A program made the position numbers and the translations under genes. Of a DNA stretch of 54,060 bases, positions 42,943 to 51,158 are shown piece after piece. Under the pieces are notes generated by a model that was not told the DNA's origin, did no database searches, and was given only the letters and a program-made list of their open reading frames with translations. Every line of letters begins with the position of its first letter. The stretch's first letter is position 1. Source of the DNA: Gammaproteobacteria bacterium (GTDB taxonomy: Bacteria; Pseudomonadota; Gammaproteobacteria; Pseudomonadales; Pseudohongiellaceae); contig JAPKAI010000008.1 of assembly GCA_028825335.1 (NCBI GenBank), positions 1 to 54,060 on the forward strand, read 5' to 3'.

Positions 42943-44463
42943 ATGAAAATTAAACTTCAATATTTCATCCTTTGTTTTGTACTTCTAGTGCAGGCTTCGC
43001 CAGCCATCTCTCGAGATTTGGAATGGGACATTGGCCTGAGCACTATTCGAACGGTGATTAAGGCAAGTGGAGTAAAAGCTGCCACTCAAGGAGCACCGAC
43101 AATCCTCTATGTGGCCGGGTTAAATGGAGAATCCGACTCCTCTTCAAGGCTTCGTTCTGTTTTAAGTTCCTACGCGCAAATCAATGATATCGATCGACCC
43201 GTAAATCTCATTGTAGTGCCGCTCGCTAACCCGGAATCAGAACCTTTAAGCTTTCCTCCAAGTGGCAGCGCCTATTCCGAGAATCCCGTAGCCAATGCAC
43301 TTTGGAGGTGGATAGGCGTTCACGCACCGGATTTAGTAATAATTGCCAATGAAGATTCAACAAGCTTAGCGTCAGCTCTACAGAACGAAAGCGTGGCCGG
43401 CATAGGTTCTATTCCAGTTCAACAGCTTACGGACGCAAATACCTCCATGAGCTTCCTGTTAGGGTCATCCAGCTTGGCAGAATCAGCGGCTAGCATCGAA
43501 GTCAAGCGGCGACTTGACAGAACTCCCAATGAGCTCGCTGAACAGCTAGCGCAATCCTATGGCTATGACTTCTCTTCACCTGTGTACGTTCCGGGCATGA
43601 GTCTGATTGGCCGCATGCGTCTCGGATATCTCGATGAGGTTGCATCATTGATTGGAGGATTCCTGGCAGATACAACATTCGAGGTTTCTAGCGCGTCTTT
43701 ATTGGCTGGCCAATTAGTCTTTGCTGAATACGCTGAACGAACTGGAGATGAAGACTCGTTGCAATTGGCAATTCGCGCTGCTGAGCTGGCTTTTGATGAG
43801 CAGGGAAATATGCGTGAAACTATGCCTATGCACTCCGAGATGAGTGATTCAGTTTTCATGGCCACACCCTTGCTGGTAAAAGTAGGAAAATTAACGGGAG
43901 ACAGCAAATACTTTGACATGGCTTTCAGGCATGTAGCTTATATGCAAAGCCTTTTACTGCGTGATGACGGTTTGTACAACCACTCTCCTTTGGCCGATGT
44001 TGCCTGGAGCCGAGGCAATGCCTTCCCTGTTTTGGGTCTAGCTTTAAGTTTGAGCAACTTTCCTGAGTCGCATCCTGGATATGAAATTCTCAAAAATTCA
44101 TTTCTGCAACATCTCGATGCTCTGCGCCCCTACCAAGACATCGATGGTATGTGGCTCGAGGTCATTGACTACCCCGGATCATTCGCTGAGCTTACCGCTA
44201 CGGCTATGATCGGAATTGCTATTAAGCGAGGATTAGATAGTGGATTGTTGCAAGCAAATATTTATCAACCGATACTTAGCCAAATTTGGGATGCGGTGCG
44301 CATTAGAACTAGCCTGCAGGGTGAATTTATAAATGCGTGCACAAGCACTGGAAAGATGCAGTCACTGGATGCCTATCTTGACCGCTTAGCGGTTCTCGGA
44401 AGAGATGACAGAGCCGGCGGAATGGTAATGATCTTCGCAAACGAGATGGCAGGCAATATGTAG
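42943..44463 (+). CDS. Exported glycoside hydrolase family 88/105-like protein with extra N-terminal domain
   Basis: 506 residues with a signal peptide (FILCFVLLVQASPAIS). The C-terminal two thirds show the six-hairpin toroid of unsaturated uronyl hydrolases: MFMATPLLVKVGKLTGDSKY-like text, MQSLLLRDDGLYNHSP, WSRGNAFPVLGLAL near 353-366, MWLEVIDYPGSFAELTATAM. These enzymes cut unsaturated rhamnogalacturonyl or glucuronyl ends after polysaccharide lyases. The N-terminal 200 residues form another domain (TILYVAGLNGESDSSSRL, LIVVPLANPESEP), which looks like an M14-type peptidase or esterase fold without visible zinc ligands. No lyase gene is in the window, so the substrate is uncertain. Confidence 0.75.
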   Translation: MKIKLQYFILCFVLLVQASPAISRDLEWDIGLSTIRTVIKASGVKAATQGAPTILYVAGLNGESDSSSRLRSVLSSYAQINDIDRPVNLIVVPLANPESEPLSFPPSGSAYSENPVANALWRWIGVHAPDLVIIANEDSTSLASALQNESVAGIGSIPVQQLTDANTSMSFLLGSSSLAESAASIEVKRRLDRTPNELAEQLAQSYGYDFSSPVYVPGMSLIGRMRLGYLDEVASLIGGFLADTTFEVSSASLLAGQLVFAEYAERTGDEDSLQLAIRAAELAFDEQGNMRETMPMHSEMSDSVFMATPLLVKVGKLTGDSKYFDMAFRHVAYMQSLLLRDDGLYNHSPLADVAWSRGNAFPVLGLALSLSNFPESHPGYEILKNSFLQHLDALRPYQDIDGMWLEVIDYPGSFAELTATAMIGIAIKRGLDSGLLQANIYQPILSQIWDAVRIRTSLQGEFINACTSTGKMQSLDAYLDRLAVLGRDDRAGGMVMIFANEMAGNM

Positions 44464-44662
44464 GCCCCTCTAAAGGCTAGATGTAGCCCTCAGTCGGATA
44501 CAAGCCGCCTGGGCAGTTTGTGCTAAATGTTCGCTTTCCTCCCGGCCTAGTCGCCCTTAGAACCTGTATTGATCCAATTCGGCGGTCTCGGCGTTGTGTT
44601 AATATGGTCGCTTAGCGTCGATCAATCACAACAATTACAACCACTCATCACGGAGATACTCC

Positions 44663-45040
44663 TTGAATAGACGACTCTATCCAGCCATTTTAATGCTTAC
44701 TCTGCTCTCAGCGCTGTCATCCTGCGCGACTGACCCAGCCTCTTCCCCTGTTGATGGATCTTGGGATTTCACCATGAGCGGCCCATTTGGGGCGGTCACG
44801 GCCACTGTCACTATGGTGAGTAGCGGCGATACTCTGACTGGGTCCTTTGACTTGGGTGGCGGCCGCAGCTGGCCGATCGAAGACGGCGTGGCCAATGGAG
44901 GCGAGATCTCGTTTAGCATTGACCGTGACGGTTCGCCGCTGGTCTACAACATGTCAGCCACCATCGACGGTGATAGTGCTGCCGGCACTGCCAGCGCGAT
45001 GGGAACAGAAGTTCCCTGGACGATGACTCGCGGCAGCTAA
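44663..45040 (+). CDS. Small beta-rich lipoprotein of unknown function
   Basis: 125 residues starting at TTG (44663), with GGAG seven bases upstream. The lipobox is LSSC within MLTLLSALSSCATDP. The mature part alternates short hydrophobic strands with Gly-rich turns (GSWDFTMSGPFGAVTATVTM, DTLTGSFDLGG, ISFSIDRDG, MSATIDGDSAAGTAS), the look of a small beta-barrel or lipocalin-like fold often annotated as a hypothetical secreted protein. It is a predicted outer-membrane or periplasmic lipoprotein. No operon partner is close: the upstream hydrolase is 200 bp away. Confidence 0.75.
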   Translation: MNRRLYPAILMLTLLSALSSCATDPASSPVDGSWDFTMSGPFGAVTATVTMVSSGDTLTGSFDLGGGRSWPIEDGVANGGEISFSIDRDGSPLVYNMSATIDGDSAAGTASAMGTEVPWTMTRGS

Positions 45041-45079
45041 CTTGTTGTAGTTGAAAAAACATCGCAAGAAGAACGCCCG

Positions 45080-45211
45080 ATGAAAATACTTATGAATATG
45101 CCGGCCATTGGGGGGGGGCTACTCATTGCCAAGTATGCGAGGCCGATAGTCTCAAATAGATCCCTACGTCTCTCTCAACGCTACTTCTCTGTGTCCAAAT
45201 TTTCAAAGTGA
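45080..45211 (+). other. 43-codon open frame with a nine-G run
   Basis: A short frame starts at ATG 45080 and ends at TGA near 45211. It includes GGGGGGGGG at 45110-45118, the longest homopolymer noticed in the window. No Shine-Dalgarno site or family is recognised, so coding is doubtful. A change in the number of G would shift the frame. Confidence 0.25.
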
Positions 45212-45285
45212 GCACGGAATCTTTATTCCGTTAGCTGTGTAAACAGCTAACCATTCTGAAATCTCCATTAGCTAATTCGTTAAAA

Positions 45286-45480
45286 TTAAGCCTCGGGGCC
45301 ACAATCGAGACAGCGTTCTGCAGGAACAGGGCCCATCTTGAGTTCACGACTCAAATATCGCAGTGCAGTTCTCAATCCTTCTTCAATCACCGGATGATAG
45401 AATGGACTGCCGAGCATCTGTTGCACAGACCAGGATAGAAGATGTCCAATATACTCAGCTGCAGGTCCGACCATTTCCAT
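45286..45480 (-). pseudogene. C-terminal remnant of a dihydrolipoyl-dehydrogenase-type flavoprotein
   Basis: The frame reads [20 protein letters not shown] and then [19 protein letters not shown], the dimerisation-domain end of pyridine nucleotide-disulfide oxidoreductases of the dihydrolipoyl dehydrogenase type. About seven residues usually lie between the QQ and the PFYHP motif; here they are partly missing. An in-frame stop sits directly before the first Met and nothing of the FAD or NAD domains is left upstream, where a small gene on the other strand begins 45 bp away. It is a truncated gene remnant, unless it is expressed as a small protein of new use. Confidence 0.75.
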
Positions 45481-45525
45481 TTAGAATAAAACCAACCCTT
45501 ATTCCAACACTGTAGGCGCGACTCA

Positions 45526-45705
45526 ATGACAGTCTTACTATCGATACTCGCTATTCTCTTTTTGGTACTAGCCGTTGGCCTTCCATTGATTGAGAAATAC
45601 AGCACCGAGAAGTCCAATGAGGAACTGGGCAAGATAACTCGCTACATGCCAGCTTTAATGGCTGTTCTCATTATTGGCATGGCACTACGCTATTTCATGG
45701 GCTAG
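45526..45705 (+). CDS. 59-residue membrane protein
   Basis: A small gene below usual length cut-offs. The 59 codons from ATG 45526 encode MTVLLSILAILFLVLAVGLP, a charged loop (EKYSTEKSNEELGKITRY) and a second hydrophobic segment (MPALMAVLIIGMALRYFMG). Two membrane helices with a short polar hairpin are predicted. The regular pattern of hydrophobic and charged residues is unlike chance ORFs. No strong Shine-Dalgarno site is seen. Neighbours are a flavoprotein remnant and the AlgE-like barrel gene 115 bp downstream. The function is unknown. Confidence 0.6.
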   Translation: MTVLLSILAILFLVLAVGLPLIEKYSTEKSNEELGKITRYMPALMAVLIIGMALRYFMG

Positions 45706-45820
45706 CGTGTCCGGCCCTGCCCTGCGATTTAACTATTTACTAACATCGGATTGGGAAGTGAACTCAGTCTAGGACTGGTGTAGCATTGGCAGCGCCCTAC
45801 TAACTAAAAACGACAATAAT

Positions 45821-47200
45821 ATGTTCTCAAAAGTAACTGGCTCAACCAAAAAATTCTTAGCTCTCTCCACTACCCTACTGATCAGCAATTCCCTACTTGC
45901 GGCCGATGGCCCCTGGAGCCTATCTGATGCTCTCGGGCTAGATGATGGCTTCACGCTAAATGGCGAGCATCAATCCCGCTTCGAGCACTACGATGGTAAT
46001 GTCTTTGTCGCCGCCAGCCCAAATGATGGCGCTTTCTTTCTACGCACGACGTTAGACGCCCAGTACAAGCAAAATGGCTTTAGCGCTCAGGTCGAGATGA
46101 TGGATTCTCGACAGGGTCAAGCTGATAGAGACACGCGGCTTAGCACCTCACAAGTGAGTAGCCTCGATCTGTTACAAGCGAATGTCGCCTACAAGTTTCG
46201 CAGCGATAACTCTAGCGAGGTTCGCGTGGGTCGTTTAACACAGGATTGGGGAAGCCGCACTCTGATTGCTAGAAACCGTTATCGCAATACTATTAATACA
46301 TTTGATGGCATCTCCTTCAGTCACAAACAGGCAAATGGCAACGAATTTAAATTCTTGTCGGCGCAACCGGTACGACGAACTCCTCGAGATCGATTGAGCT
46401 TACTCGACAATGATCACCGTAGTGACAAGTCTAGCGAAGCGCTGCGGATTCATGGCGTGTTTGCCAACTTGCCAAACCTGCTACCCTCTGTTTTAAATGT
46501 CGACTTAGATCTAGAGACTTATTACATAGCGCTGAAAGAAAAAGACACTAGGAAACTACAAACTAGCAATCGCGAACTTCACACTTTTGGCTTTCGCGCC
46601 CGCTCTCAAGCAAAGGTCAACGAGTGGGACTTAAATTGGGAGTCGATTTTTCAGACAGGTGAACGCAGGGCGTCTAGCAACCCACTTGATTCAGTGGATC
46701 TCGACCATCAGGCCTTCTACCAACGAGTGGAGCTGGCGTATAGCTTCGATACGCCATCTAGGCTGCGAGCAATATTCGAATTTAACTATGCCAGCGGTGA
46801 CGAGAGCCCACTCGATAGCGACAGCGGTCGATTCGATACAATCCTCGGCGTGTCTGCCTTCGAGTTTGGTCCGGTTTCTCTTTACGCGCCAATCAGTCGT
46901 AGCAACATCATTACGCCAGGCATTCGATTAACTGCGACGCCTTGGATGAACGTAGCCTTGATGGCGGACTACCGGCATTTTTGGCTCGCCGAAGATAAGG
47001 ATAGTTGGGGTAGAACGGGCCAGCGTGATGTAACCGGTAAAAGCGGCGACTATATGGGTCAGCATCTAGAGCTGAGAGTTAGATGGAGTGTCGTGCCTGG
47101 TAATGTGCGTCTCGATAGTGGCTTGATCCTTCTTGACTCGAAAGACCTTATTGATGAGCAATCTACGTTCTTCTACATAGGAACGAATATCGACTTTTAA
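45821..47200 (+). CDS. AlgE-like (alginate export family) outer-membrane beta-barrel
   Basis: 459 residues with a signal peptide (KFLALSTTLLISNSLLAADG) and a C-terminal Phe (TNIDF), the usual end of outer-membrane barrels. Alternating amphipathic strands run through the whole chain, e.g. FTLNGEHQSRFEHYD, FFLRTTLDAQYKQNG, SEVRVGRLTQDWGSRTLIAR, FDGISFSHKQANGN, HLELRVRWSV. The R-x-G-R-x-x-x-x-W-G-x-x-x-L strand with many Arg residues is typical of the alginate export domain. The family includes AlgE and many general anion-selective porins, so alginate itself is not implied. The gene is alone; no exopolysaccharide genes are near. A good bidirectional terminator follows. Confidence 0.83.
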   Translation: MFSKVTGSTKKFLALSTTLLISNSLLAADGPWSLSDALGLDDGFTLNGEHQSRFEHYDGNVFVAASPNDGAFFLRTTLDAQYKQNGFSAQVEMMDSRQGQADRDTRLSTSQVSSLDLLQANVAYKFRSDNSSEVRVGRLTQDWGSRTLIARNRYRNTINTFDGISFSHKQANGNEFKFLSAQPVRRTPRDRLSLLDNDHRSDKSSEALRIHGVFANLPNLLPSVLNVDLDLETYYIALKEKDTRKLQTSNRELHTFGFRARSQAKVNEWDLNWESIFQTGERRASSNPLDSVDLDHQAFYQRVELAYSFDTPSRLRAIFEFNYASGDESPLDSDSGRFDTILGVSAFEFGPVSLYAPISRSNIITPGIRLTATPWMNVALMADYRHFWLAEDKDSWGRTGQRDVTGKSGDYMGQHLELRVRWSVVPGNVRLDSGLILLDSKDLIDEQSTFFYIGTNIDF

Positions 47201-47255
47201 ATTATCACCTGCGGGCGGGTCAAATTTCGAACCGCGCTGTCATTTTCTAAATCAT

Positions 47256-47293
47256 AAAAAAGCCCAACTACTAAAACGAGATTGGCCTTTTTT
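47256..47293. terminator. Bidirectional terminator between the barrel gene and sapC
   Basis: A run of A, GCCCAA, a 15-base loop, TTGGCC and a T-run make a hairpin with one internal mismatch. It lies between two converging genes, 56 bp and 26 bp from their stops, and has A/T tracts on both sides. Confidence 0.78.
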
Positions 47294-47318
47294 ACTATCT
47301 GTTTCACTGTCTGAAAAC

Positions 47319-48050
47319 CTAAGCGGTAGCCTCGGCTGCCTTATCCGCGTTGTACTGCATCTCAGAAACTCTTCTAAGCTGCTGCAGAGAACTCAAGTGC
47401 GCATAAATTAGGGGAATCATTCCCTGCTTACGCAGATCTAAGAAATCATCTTCGGATAATGCATTGAGCCTCTTCTCATCAATCGTATAAACGCCATCGA
47501 TATTATAGCGCGGCGAATCTTGACGATGCTGTAGTTGCAACTGCTTTGTCGCTAACAGATCCTTCTCTTTGAATAGCTTACAGATGGCTTCTGTCTGCAC
47601 AGTTTGCTCAGCGGTAGTCATTACATCCTCTATGCGCTGTTCTAGGTATGCCGTCTTCTCTCCGTCTTCTTTAAACAGCGACTCTCCCTCTGTTTCGCTC
47701 AACATCGAGCTTTCTTCATCGATCAGTACGGCGAGTTGATCGCCTGTGCTGTCTACTCGAACCATGGAGAAAGGCGCATTATTAAATCTAATCGGAATGA
47801 CTCGTGACTTCCATTCCTGTGTTTGGCAAAAGAGGTTATGACCCTCTCTCAGGCCCATGACAGCTACAGGAACGAACTGTTCTCCGCGGCTATCTTTGAC
47901 GAATACCAGCGAGAACTCTGCGCACAAGGTGAAGAAGTCCTGCGCAAGGATGGGAATCAGATGCAGGTCTTTATAACGCGTGTAGTCGCTGGATTCGGTT
48001 ATTTTTAGCTTAGCGTGTTTGTCGTTTTGCAGGGGTACTGGTAAAGCCAT
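47319..48050 (-). CDS. SapC family protein
   Basis: 243 residues matching SapC throughout: DLHLIPILAQDFFTLCAEF-like start, VFVKDSRGEQFVPVAVMGLR, NLFCQTQEWKSRVIPIRFNN, a central acidic segment with LIDEESSMLSETEGESLF, and the C-terminal LDLRKQGMIPLIYAHLSSL. Proteins of this family were first noted beside S-layer genes in Campylobacter; in marine proteobacteria they commonly occur near TonB receptors and tryptophan-halogenase-like genes, and the biochemical role is not settled. No such partners are here. No signal peptide. It is separated from the next minus-strand genes by about 110 bp. Confidence 0.85.
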   Translation of the reverse strand: MALPVPLQNDKHAKLKITESSDYTRYKDLHLIPILAQDFFTLCAEFSLVFVKDSRGEQFVPVAVMGLREGHNLFCQTQEWKSRVIPIRFNNAPFSMVRVDSTGDQLAVLIDEESSMLSETEGESLFKEDGEKTAYLEQRIEDVMTTAEQTVQTEAICKLFKEKDLLATKQLQLQHRQDSPRYNIDGVYTIDEKRLNALSEDDFLDLRKQGMIPLIYAHLSSLQQLRRVSEMQYNADKAAEATA

Positions 48051-48162
48051 TCTCTACTACCTTTTTAGTTCAATAGTCGCGAGCCAGTCTACCTAGAAAG
48101 TACTTAATAAAACAGGTCAATTGAATGAGTGACTTACCACGACTATCTACGTTTTAGCAACC

Positions 48163-48555
48163 CTATAGGTCAGTAGTCACTGCTGGATTTGAGTCTTCTA
48201 CGCCTAGCAGATGCGCCTCTGCGTCTTCTCTGTTTTTCGTAGCTATCATCTTATTAGCCTGCTTGATGCCCCATAGATAGAACCCCAGCAGAACCAGGCG
48301 ACTGTCGCGTAACCGAGTTCGTGAACCGGCATCGTAAATGCGATTCTCTAGATACTGGTGCCGAAACCACTCAGCTGAACCCCAAAGGCGAAGGCCAGCA
48401 TAGCAGGCAGTGCGGCTAGGCAGATTTTTCCTCTGGGCGGGATCTTCGATTGCCGTGGCGCTGTCGACGACCTCCATCGTGAAACCGTTATCGAGCACGT
48501 CTGGGGCAGTAGCGGAAATTATCTCACTGTCTGCCTTGCCGCGCTGCTTGATCAC
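48163..48555 (-). CDS. Hypothetical protein, 130 residues
   Basis: The frame begins with GTG at 48555, right behind the TAA of a 30-codon upstream ORF. The protein is charged and without a signal or membrane helix. SRTACYAGLRLWGSAEWFRH and RLRDSRLVLLGFYLWGIKQA look like two amphipathic helices; no family is recognised. The direct junction with the small ORF suggests translational coupling. It could also begin at a later codon, since no Shine-Dalgarno site distinct from the upstream gene is visible. Confidence 0.55.
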   Translation of the reverse strand: MIKQRGKADSEIISATAPDVLDNGFTMEVVDSATAIEDPAQRKNLPSRTACYAGLRLWGSAEWFRHQYLENRIYDAGSRTRLRDSRLVLLGFYLWGIKQANKMIATKNREDAEAHLLGVEDSNPAVTTDL

Positions 48556-48648
48556 TTAGCCCTTGGCATAGTTGGTGCCACACTTCGAACAGATTGGCCC
48601 CGCATCCTTGGGATGCTCACTCCAGGCACAATTGTCTGAGGCTTCCAT
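48556..48648 (-). CDS. 30-residue zinc-ribbon-like mini-protein
   Basis: A very short gene: ATG at 48648, 30 codons, TAA at 48556-48558, followed immediately by the GTG of the next ORF. It reads MEASDNCAWSEHPKDAG then PICSKCGTNYAKG. Cys 7, His 12, Cys 20 and Cys 23 could bind one zinc ion, with the C-x-x-C-G-x-x-Y knuckle typical of zinc ribbons. The conserved-looking motif and tight junction support it as real, though the length leaves chance possible. Confidence 0.45.
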   Translation of the reverse strand: MEASDNCAWSEHPKDAGPICSKCGTNYAKG

Positions 48649-48746
48649 GTTGCCTTCCCATTTTTATTCTGGCTATTCGCGCGAACAGCAGGGGGTCACC
48701 TAGAATTGGCGAACTTGATTCTCGTTGTTGCCATTGATTCTGTCGG

Positions 48747-49070
48747 TTAATTCGTTCCGGGCTTTTGTTCCTGGACCAACACCCAAGGTGCCACGACCAC
48801 TGCCCATAGCTCACAGTCCTCTGTCTTCCATTGCTGCGCCTGCTCGTCGCTCACCTTCATGATCTGCTCTTGCTCCATCCACGCCTTCACCTGATCGTGA
48901 TTATCGAAGGTGAATGCGCAGGCCACGTCGATCAAATCCAGATCGGCAGACACGGCAATCACACACTCGATCTGTTGGTGCTCGTTTAAGGCGCCCCATT
49001 TTATCTTGGCGGTATCTTGGTTTAGTTTCTGCCTGACGACTGCGGGATCCCTCCCGCTTGCTTCGCTCAT
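48747..49070 (-). CDS. DUF2288 family protein
   Basis: 107 residues. LNQDTAKIKWGALNEHQQIE, VSADLDLIDVACAFTFDNHD, QVKAWMEQEQIMKVSDEQAQ and CELWAVVVAPWVLVQEQ match the DUF2288 family over the whole length. The family is a small cytoplasmic protein of unknown function in gamma-proteobacteria. The start overlaps the end of the CoA-transferase gene by four bases, so the two are probably translated together here. Confidence 0.82.
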   Translation of the reverse strand: MSEASGRDPAVVRQKLNQDTAKIKWGALNEHQQIECVIAVSADLDLIDVACAFTFDNHDQVKAWMEQEQIMKVSDEQAQQWKTEDCELWAVVVAPWVLVQEQKPGTN

Positions 49071-50284
49071 ATCGAGTCGTCTGTTAGATCTGCTATCTCT
49101 TCGTCATTGAAGCCAAAGCGTTTGAGCACTTCTTCGGTATGCTCGCCTAATTTGGGCGCAGCCTTGGCGGGCAGTTTGTCAGCACCACTTACTTTAAATG
49201 GGCTGTTAACGGTTCGTATCAATCCGTGCTCGGGATGATCCAGTGGAACGATAATATCGTTCGCCTCTTTTTGCTTATCGTTTGCAGCCTCTTCGTAGTT
49301 AGACACAACAGTGTGAGGCACATCCGCCTGCTCCAACTTCTGCAGCCAATGCGCAACCGGCTGCTTGAGTATTGTCTCGGAAACTTCTTTAATAAGCGTA
49401 GGCATGTTGGCAATGCGGGCCTCGTTATCACAAAAACGAGCGTCCTCGGGCAAATCATTCCTATCGATAGCATTGCAGAAGGGGCGCCAATCTTTCGCGG
49501 TATTCACCATGCTCATCTTAAGCAGGCGATCGTCGCTAGTTGGATAATGCAGAGAGATAAAATTATAAGCATTCTCGCGAGGGCGCTTTTCTCTAAATTG
49601 CGCACCTGCGAGTTGGGCCTGCAACATGACCGCATTTGACCAGGCACCGTTAGCCAAGAGAGATGTCGATACCTTGCAACCCTCTCCCGTTTTCTCGCGC
49701 TGATAAAGGCCCGTCATTATGGAGCCGAACAGCGCCATGCCGCTTGGATGATCGCCGGAGCCGTAAGGGAATTGCGCAAGCCAACCCTCATAAGGAAAAA
49801 TTTGGTGTTCAATACCGGATCGCGACCAGTAGGAGACGGTGTCGTAACCGGGCTTGTGCGCCTCCTCGCCTTCTTCGCCGAAGCCAGTAGCTAGGGCGTA
49901 GATAATACGGGGGTTTATAGCGCGAATGGATTCGTAGTCGAGCTTGAGTTTGTCCAGCGCCTTCAATCGGTAGTTGGTTATCAACACGTCCGCGCCACTG
50001 ATTATCTTGCACAGCGCTGCGTAGGCATCCGCTGACTTGAGATTTAGTACCACGCTCTTCTTGTTGCGGTTGTCCACCTCAAAACCGTAGGCCATATCAG
50101 AAATAGGCAGGCCGTTTATCTTCCTATGCCAGTTACGATTGAGGTCACCCGTCTTTGGAGGTTCAACCTTAATAACTTCAGCGCCGTAATCTGCCAATAT
50201 GACGGCAGCAGATGGCGCAAGAATCATGGATGCTAATTCAATAACACGAAGATTGCTGAAGAGAGGATTTTTATCAGTTGTCAT
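49067..50284 (-). CDS. Family III CoA-transferase (CaiB/BaiF type)
   Basis: 405 residues, the usual length. FSNLRVIELASMILAPSAAV, ILADYGAEVIKVEPPKTGD, NRNKKSVVLNLKSADAY, DVLITNYRLKALDKLKLDYE and IYALATGFGEEGEEAHKPGYD are the successive family motifs, and the last region holds the candidate catalytic Asp. The later GMALFGSIMTGLYQREKTGEG and the C-terminal AAPKLGEHTEEVLKRFGF also fit. It moves CoA between carboxylic acids (for example formyl, oxalyl, carnitine or bile acids); the substrate is not readable. The 3' end overlaps the DUF2288 gene. No acyl-CoA dehydrogenase or hydratase is adjacent. Confidence 0.92.
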   Translation of the reverse strand: MTTDKNPLFSNLRVIELASMILAPSAAVILADYGAEVIKVEPPKTGDLNRNWHRKINGLPISDMAYGFEVDNRNKKSVVLNLKSADAYAALCKIISGADVLITNYRLKALDKLKLDYESIRAINPRIIYALATGFGEEGEEAHKPGYDTVSYWSRSGIEHQIFPYEGWLAQFPYGSGDHPSGMALFGSIMTGLYQREKTGEGCKVSTSLLANGAWSNAVMLQAQLAGAQFREKRPRENAYNFISLHYPTSDDRLLKMSMVNTAKDWRPFCNAIDRNDLPEDARFCDNEARIANMPTLIKEVSETILKQPVAHWLQKLEQADVPHTVVSNYEEAANDKQKEANDIIVPLDHPEHGLIRTVNSPFKVSGADKLPAKAAPKLGEHTEEVLKRFGFNDEEIADLTDDSI

Positions 50285-50405
50285 AGAGAGTTCTTTTGAT
50301 CAGTTAGAGCGGCTTGCGCGAAGTCTAGGTGAGCTCCTCTACTGAGCATCAAGACAAAAGCAGCACTGCATCAAATTGCAATCACTGCGGGATTTCATTC
50401 AGGCG

Positions 50406-50843
50406 CTAATCTGCAACCAAGCCTGCAATCTCAGAAGGAGTCGCGCGCAGTGCTAACGCTACCCTATCGAAGAAGTCTAATTCGAAACTGCGGATAACCT
50501 CGTCACTGCGAATCACTTTCTGCAAAGAGGCCAAGATGAGCATGCGCTCACGTTCATCCAGCTTGCGCGATGCGGTCGAGAGATAACTTTCTAAAGACTG
50601 TGTCTCGAAAACTTCTGAGGAAGATGCCGTGCGTATTTCGGCAACAGATATCTCTTGCCCAAGTTCTTCTTTGAGAACTTCCTGTACTTTCTCAAGCTCT
50701 ACTGTTTCAACGTTAGAGTCGGCGCGCGTTACTCGCGCGAGCACCATCAGCATAACTTCCTTAAACAGTTCCTGCCTATGTTTCGCTCTGTGCTTGTTGT
50801 CTCTGATCAATTTTGTGATCTTTGAAAAATCTACTAGGCTCAT
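50406..50843 (-). CDS. TerB-like protein
   Basis: 145 residues, all helical. FKEVMLMVLARVTRADSNVE matches the first helices of the TerB fold, with the conserved acidic pattern A-D-x-x-V-x-x-x-E, and SREL-like SRKLDERERMLILASLQKVI and SDEVIRSFELDFFDRVALAL form the second half. TerB domains bind metal ions and occur in tellurite-resistance and stress systems as well as in stand-alone proteins of unknown role. No other ter genes are present. No signal peptide. Confidence 0.8.
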   Translation of the reverse strand: MSLVDFSKITKLIRDNKHRAKHRQELFKEVMLMVLARVTRADSNVETVELEKVQEVLKEELGQEISVAEIRTASSSEVFETQSLESYLSTASRKLDERERMLILASLQKVIRSDEVIRSFELDFFDRVALALRATPSEIAGLVAD

Positions 50844-51158
50844 CGTGTTTCCTAAGTTGTCCCCTGCTGGATTCCAGCAACGGTTAGTGAGTCCAATTGT
50901 TAGGATAGCAGAATTGTTCCATTGTCAGAACATAGTTGGGTGAATTAGCAATGTGTTTCAATAAATTACAAATTTGAGACCCAGACTTCGGCTTTCTCAG
51001 CCCATCTAAGCTAGAGCCCTCTTGTCCCCTGCCAAAAAAATTGCCAAACTACTCATTCTCGTACTGAATATGTCTCTCTGCGCTATCCAATATATGGTGG
51101 CTAAGCAGCGAAACTTCAATGTGGCTCGTAGACAATATTACGGAAGCACGAAAGCACT
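50844..51158. other. Divergent intergenic region, no gene seen
   Basis: The 315 bp between the TerB-like gene and the FMN-binding protein should hold two promoters. It is AT-rich around 50930-50970. No hairpin, repeat or coding frame was recognised. Confidence 0.35.

Noticed and set aside
45387..45632. 81-codon minus-strand frame overlapping the flavoprotein remnant
   Set aside because: It overlaps both the remnant and the 59-residue membrane protein gene in other frames, and the composition looks like a shadow frame.
45821..47200. Alginate synthesis or export locus
   Set aside because: Only the outer-membrane barrel is present; no alg synthesis genes are near, and the family is widely used for general porins.
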